Assembly (NCBI GenBank): GCA_038331135.1
Contig: JBBQOS010000041.1
Coordinates: forward strand, 1 to 7,455
Reading direction: 5' to 3'
Source of the DNA: UBA9337 sp038331135
GTDB taxonomy: Bacteria; Patescibacteriota; Minisyncoccia; Moranbacterales; UBA9337
Length of the DNA stretch: 7,455 nucleotides
Position numbers and translations under genes: made by a program. The notes under the pieces are model-generated. The model made no database searches and was not told the origin of the DNA. It worked only from the letters and a program-made list of their open reading frames with translations. Every line of letters starts with the position of its first letter. Position 1 is the first letter of the stretch. Of the stretch, positions 5,054 through 7,455 are shown in pieces.

Positions 5054-5083
5054 TAAAATTATTATTTAAAAAATATTTTATTC
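5051..5083. repeat. AT-rich inverted repeat after the carboxypeptidase gene
   Basis: GAATAAAAT (5051-5059) and ATTTTATTC (5075-5083) are perfect 9-bp inverted arms with a 15-nt AT-only loop, 4 nt past the carboxypeptidase stop. In the transcript it would be a weak AU hairpin without GC clamp. It abuts the heptamer hairpin at 5023-5053, so the whole dac-murG spacer is taken up by inverted repeats. Confidence 0.35.
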
Positions 5084-5087
5084 AAAA

Positions 5088-6140
5088 TCATTGCCAGGTA
5101 TACGAATTAAAAGCCCAATGGGTCATCTCTTTGATATCTTCCCACATATATGGATCATTTAAAACTACCGCTATAATTTTATGTTTATTGGTGCTATCTT
5201 GAGCTGCCATCATCAATGACTTTCCAGCCAGAGGAGTAAACCCAGTCTTTGTACCCAGACATTCGGGCATTTCATCCAACAATCGATTTGTATTCATTAT
5301 ATCATGAGCTATCTTTCCATCCATAGAATATACGGCCGTATCACGAATTCTAAAAGTATCCCAAATCACCTTGTATCTCATTGAATAAGCCGTGATTCTT
5401 GCAATATCATAAGCACTCGAATAACATTCCTCTTCTCTTCCCTCAGGCTCTAATCCTGAAGCAGTACAAAAGTGAGAATTTTTTAATCCTAATTCCTTAA
5501 CTTTATCATTCATCATTTCAGCAAATTTTTCCTGAGTTCCAGCAATATGCTTACTCAGAGCAAGCGCCGCATCATTAGTACTATTCATCAGCATAGCCTT
5601 AAATAGCGCCCTAGCTGAAATGACTTCGCCTATTTTTAAACGATTACCGATACAATTACCGGATGAGGGACAGCCTATTTTTGTCCCGTCTATATACACA
5701 GCCTCCTCATCAATAGTCACAGCTTCATTGTCTAAATCTTTTATGTTTTCTATTACTAGCACAGCTGTCATTATTTTAGTCAGCGAAGCAATTTGACGCT
5801 CATCCTTTCCATTTTTATAATATAAAATTGTTCCGCTTTCTGCATCCAAAATAATCGAGGCATGCGCCCTAAAAATATCCAATTCGGAAGCTTGAGCTTT
5901 TTTTACAGGGATATAAGACGCCACTGGAAAAGTATGCTTAGCCACTAATTTATCTTGACTGGGTGCAATTCTGATATCAGATTCACCTTTTACCATTGGT
6001 ACCGAATCCCTCTCAACATACACATCGTCTCTATTTATTAAGTTATTTATAAAAAGTCCTCCTTTATAAAAAACTATTCCACAGAAAAATAAAAAAACCG
6101 TCAGCCCGAGTATTCTTAATGAAAATATTTTTCTTAACAT
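5088..6140 (-). CDS. D-alanyl-D-alanine carboxypeptidase (PBP5/DacF-like, S11 family)
   Basis: This is a membrane-anchored penicillin-binding protein of peptidase family S11 that removes the terminal D-alanine from peptidoglycan stem peptides outside the membrane. The three active-site motifs are all present: SLTK (119-122, nucleophile S119 and K122), STN (187-189) and KTG (298-300). An uncleaved signal anchor is likely: basic MLRK, then a hydrophobic segment at about 8-25. A linker of some 65 residues precedes the catalytic domain. The protein stops soon after the domain (HWAFNSYTWQ, 350), so the PBP5 C-terminal beta domain and amphipathic anchor are missing. Paired cysteines occur in local insertions: C157/C163 in GCPSSGNC, and C225/C239; C294 lies next to KTG. 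It starts 6 nt after scpB and shares its operon. No Shine-Dalgarno is clear. The stop is TGA. Family certain, exact orthologue (dacA/B/F) not. Confidence 0.93.
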   Translation of the reverse strand: MLRKIFSLRILGLTVFLFFCGIVFYKGGLFINNLINRDDVYVERDSVPMVKGESDIRIAPSQDKLVAKHTFPVASYIPVKKAQASELDIFRAHASIILDAESGTILYYKNGKDERQIASLTKIMTAVLVIENIKDLDNEAVTIDEEAVYIDGTKIGCPSSGNCIGNRLKIGEVISARALFKAMLMNSTNDAALALSKHIAGTQEKFAEMMNDKVKELGLKNSHFCTASGLEPEGREEECYSSAYDIARITAYSMRYKVIWDTFRIRDTAVYSMDGKIAHDIMNTNRLLDEMPECLGTKTGFTPLAGKSLMMAAQDSTNKHKIIAVVLNDPYMWEDIKEMTHWAFNSYTWQ

Positions 6141-6146
6141 ACTATA

Positions 6147-6704
6147 TTAGCTTTCTACGTTTAAATTAATAATTGATTCCACTCTTTTATCTTTTGATAA
6201 ATTTTCATAATTAGGTAATTCGTCTATCTGACCCATTCCCATTTTTTTTATAAATTCAGTTGAAATATTATACAGATAACCACGCTGATCCGTTTCATTG
6301 GTATTTTTTATAATCAATCCTCTCATCAATAAATTTCTTAAAGTAAAACTAGAGTTAACTCCTCTAATCGCTTCAATGTCTGCCCGAGAAACTGGTCCGC
6401 GATATGCCACGATAGCCAGGACTTCTAGTGCAGTTCGGCTCATGTTTTCTTGAAGATTCCTTTTGATAGTTTTTTCGACAAACTGAGCATTTTCGGGGTT
6501 AGTCACCATTTGAATATTTTCTTTATTTTTTACAATTCCGAAACCTCTTTGCTCTGTCTTATATTTCAAAATTAATTCATCTATCGCCGAGACAACTTTC
6601 GTTTTTTCTATTTCAATTATTTTAGCTAGCTGAGTCACGTTTATTTCTTCTCCGCGAGCAAATAAAATACTTTCAATTATTGATTTTATTTTTTCTATTT
6701 CCAT
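6147..6704 (-). CDS. scpB: Segregation and condensation protein B
   Basis: ScpB is the dimeric winged-helix (kite) subunit that binds ScpA and, with SMC, forms the bacterial condensin that organises and segregates the chromosome. The first winged helix is at about 1-80 (IIESILFARGEEINVTQLAKII, then RGFGIV at 53-58). The second carries the best-conserved block, SRTALEVLAIVAYRGPVSRADIEAIRGVNSS, at about 89-119. It continues into LRNLLMRGLI and YLYNISTEFIKKMGM (143-157), the usual family ending before a variable tail. The length of 185 is typical. The ATG 6704 begins the expected N-terminal helix. It lies 8 nt after scpA and 6 nt before the carboxypeptidase gene, a strong sign of co-transcription. 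The leader has no Shine-Dalgarno. The stop is TAA. Confidence 0.96.
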   Translation of the reverse strand: MEIEKIKSIIESILFARGEEINVTQLAKIIEIEKTKVVSAIDELILKYKTEQRGFGIVKNKENIQMVTNPENAQFVEKTIKRNLQENMSRTALEVLAIVAYRGPVSRADIEAIRGVNSSFTLRNLLMRGLIIKNTNETDQRGYLYNISTEFIKKMGMGQIDELPNYENLSKDKRVESIINLNVES

Positions 6705-6712
6705 AATATTTT

Positions 6713-7414
6713 TTAAACTTTTCTTTTTAATTTAATTTCGTAAAAAACTTCTCCCTGCTCCACCGTCACAAGCTCCCTTTTAACCATTTCCAAAATTGCC
6801 AAAAAGGAAACTATTACTTCCACTTTATCACTTCCCTTTTTTATTAACTCGCTGAAATTAAATTCTGCTTTTTTACTCAGAATTTCCTTGAGGCTATCAA
6901 TTCTCTCTTTGAGAGAAATAATTTTTATCATTTGTTCCTCTTCTAATTTTTCAAAAACAGGAATTTGTCCCAAAATATCGTCATAGATTGACGCCAGTTC
7001 AGAAGCGCCAATTCCTTCAGGCGGTGCAAACTGAGGCTCTATCTCAACAATATCATCTCGCGAAAATGATTGTTTTTGGCTATTAAAAAATTTTTCTATT
7101 TCAGGGGCGACTAACTTAAATTTTCGATATTCTTCTAATTGTTTTTCTAAATCAAAAATTTCTTCCTCCTCTTCATTGCTTAGATTTAGTAAGGGTAAGA
7201 GTGCTTTTGATTTTATCAAAATAAGTTTAGCAGCCACCGTTAAAAAATCAGCCAAATTCGCAATATTGATATCTTCTTTTTTTTCCAAATAATCCAAATA
7301 ATGATCCGCTATCTGAGCCAAGCTTATATTGGTGATATCCATCTTCTCCTTATTTATAAGTTCTAAAAGGAGATCCAATGGACCTTCAAATTGTTCTATT
7401 TTTACATTGTACAT
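6713..7414 (-). CDS. scpA: Segregation and condensation protein A (kleisin)
   Basis: ScpA is the kleisin subunit that bridges the SMC heads and carries ScpB in the bacterial condensin complex. The start is placed at the ATG 7414, giving MYNVKIEQFEGPLDLLLELI, the standard family opening. An in-frame TTG at 7450 would add 12 residues that do not look like ScpA. Family blocks are FEGPLDLLL (9-17), then FLTVAAKLILIKSKALLP (57-74), which helps bind the SMC neck. An acidic linker (EEEEEIFDLEKQLEEYRKFK, 81-100) follows, and a C-terminal winged helix (about 175-229) ends VTVEQGEVFYEIKLKRKV. The length is 233, slightly short but normal. It is the first gene of the visible operon, with scpB 8 nt downstream. 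No Shine-Dalgarno is visible. The window ends 41 bp upstream, so its true upstream neighbour is unknown. The stop is TAA. Confidence 0.95.
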   Translation of the reverse strand: MYNVKIEQFEGPLDLLLELINKEKMDITNISLAQIADHYLDYLEKKEDINIANLADFLTVAAKLILIKSKALLPLLNLSNEEEEEIFDLEKQLEEYRKFKLVAPEIEKFFNSQKQSFSRDDIVEIEPQFAPPEGIGASELASIYDDILGQIPVFEKLEEEQMIKIISLKERIDSLKEILSKKAEFNFSELIKKGSDKVEVIVSFLAILEMVKRELVTVEQGEVFYEIKLKRKV

Positions 7415-7421
7415 CGTATCT

Positions 7422-7450
7422 ATAATACTATTTTTTGGAAAAATCCGCAA
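7422..7450 (-). promoter_or_regulatory. Possible promoter giving leaderless scpA
   Basis: TTGCGG (7450-7445) and TATTAT (7427-7422) are 17 bp apart on the minus strand. The -10 has five of six consensus bases, but the -35 has only TTG. If used, transcription would start about at the scpA ATG (7414), giving a nearly leaderless mRNA. The match is weak and the operon may start further upstream, outside the window. Confidence 0.25.
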
Positions 7451-7455
7451 TTGTG

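Noticed and set aside
6075..6090. Lipoprotein signal in the carboxypeptidase (Cys20 in the hydrophobic segment)
   Set aside because: LFFC does not match the lipobox because large Phe residues occupy the small-residue positions before Cys; a signal anchor is the better reading.
7415..7450. TTG-initiated 12-residue extension of ScpA
   Set aside because: The ATG at 7414 gives the standard ScpA opening MYNVKIEQFEGPLDLLL; the extra residues do not fit the family.

Overview
This is an AT-rich window in which every supported gene lies on the minus strand, so transcription runs from high to low coordinates. In transcription order the genes are scpA, scpB, a D-alanyl-D-alanine carboxypeptidase, murG, murC, a 54-residue AbrB-type DNA-binding protein, murB, a short ribosome hibernation factor (hpf) and rplU. 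They cover chromosome condensation, peptidoglycan precursor synthesis and maturation, and ribosome function. The small genes, low GC, compact layout and intergenic GC-rich palindromes suggest a Patescibacteria (CPR) genome, perhaps a Parcubacteria-like lineage. This is inference from style and family variants; no marker such as 16S rRNA is present. TGA ends murB and the carboxypeptidase exactly where those families end, which argues against the TGA-to-glycine code of Gracilibacteria/SR1.

Layout. The block 7414-5088 (scpA, scpB, carboxypeptidase) is tightly packed, with gaps of 8 and 6 nt, and looks like one operon. A spacer of 81 nt leads to murG and one of 53 nt to murC; both spacers hold inverted repeats and short period-7 repeats. 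After murC comes a 184-nt spacer with a 58-bp composite palindromic element and a good extended -10 promoter, followed by the AbrB-type gene and murB. A perfect 26-bp palindrome lies between those two genes. After murB come hpf and then rplU. rplU has its own promoter and a textbook intrinsic terminator and is not followed directly by rpmA.

How the genes work together. MurB makes UDP-MurNAc, MurC adds L-alanine to it, MurG adds GlcNAc to lipid I to make lipid II, and the carboxypeptidase trims the terminal D-alanine after export. ScpA and ScpB are the non-SMC condensin subunits. HPF and bL21 act on the ribosome.

The genes are conserved housekeeping genes, and I see no defence system, mobile-element gene, CRISPR array or RNA gene. 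The unexplained signal is in the spacers. Almost every one carries an inverted repeat, none of the nine starts has a well-placed Shine-Dalgarno sequence, and the AbrB-type gene sits beside a perfect palindrome that could be its operator or an RNA switch ahead of murB.
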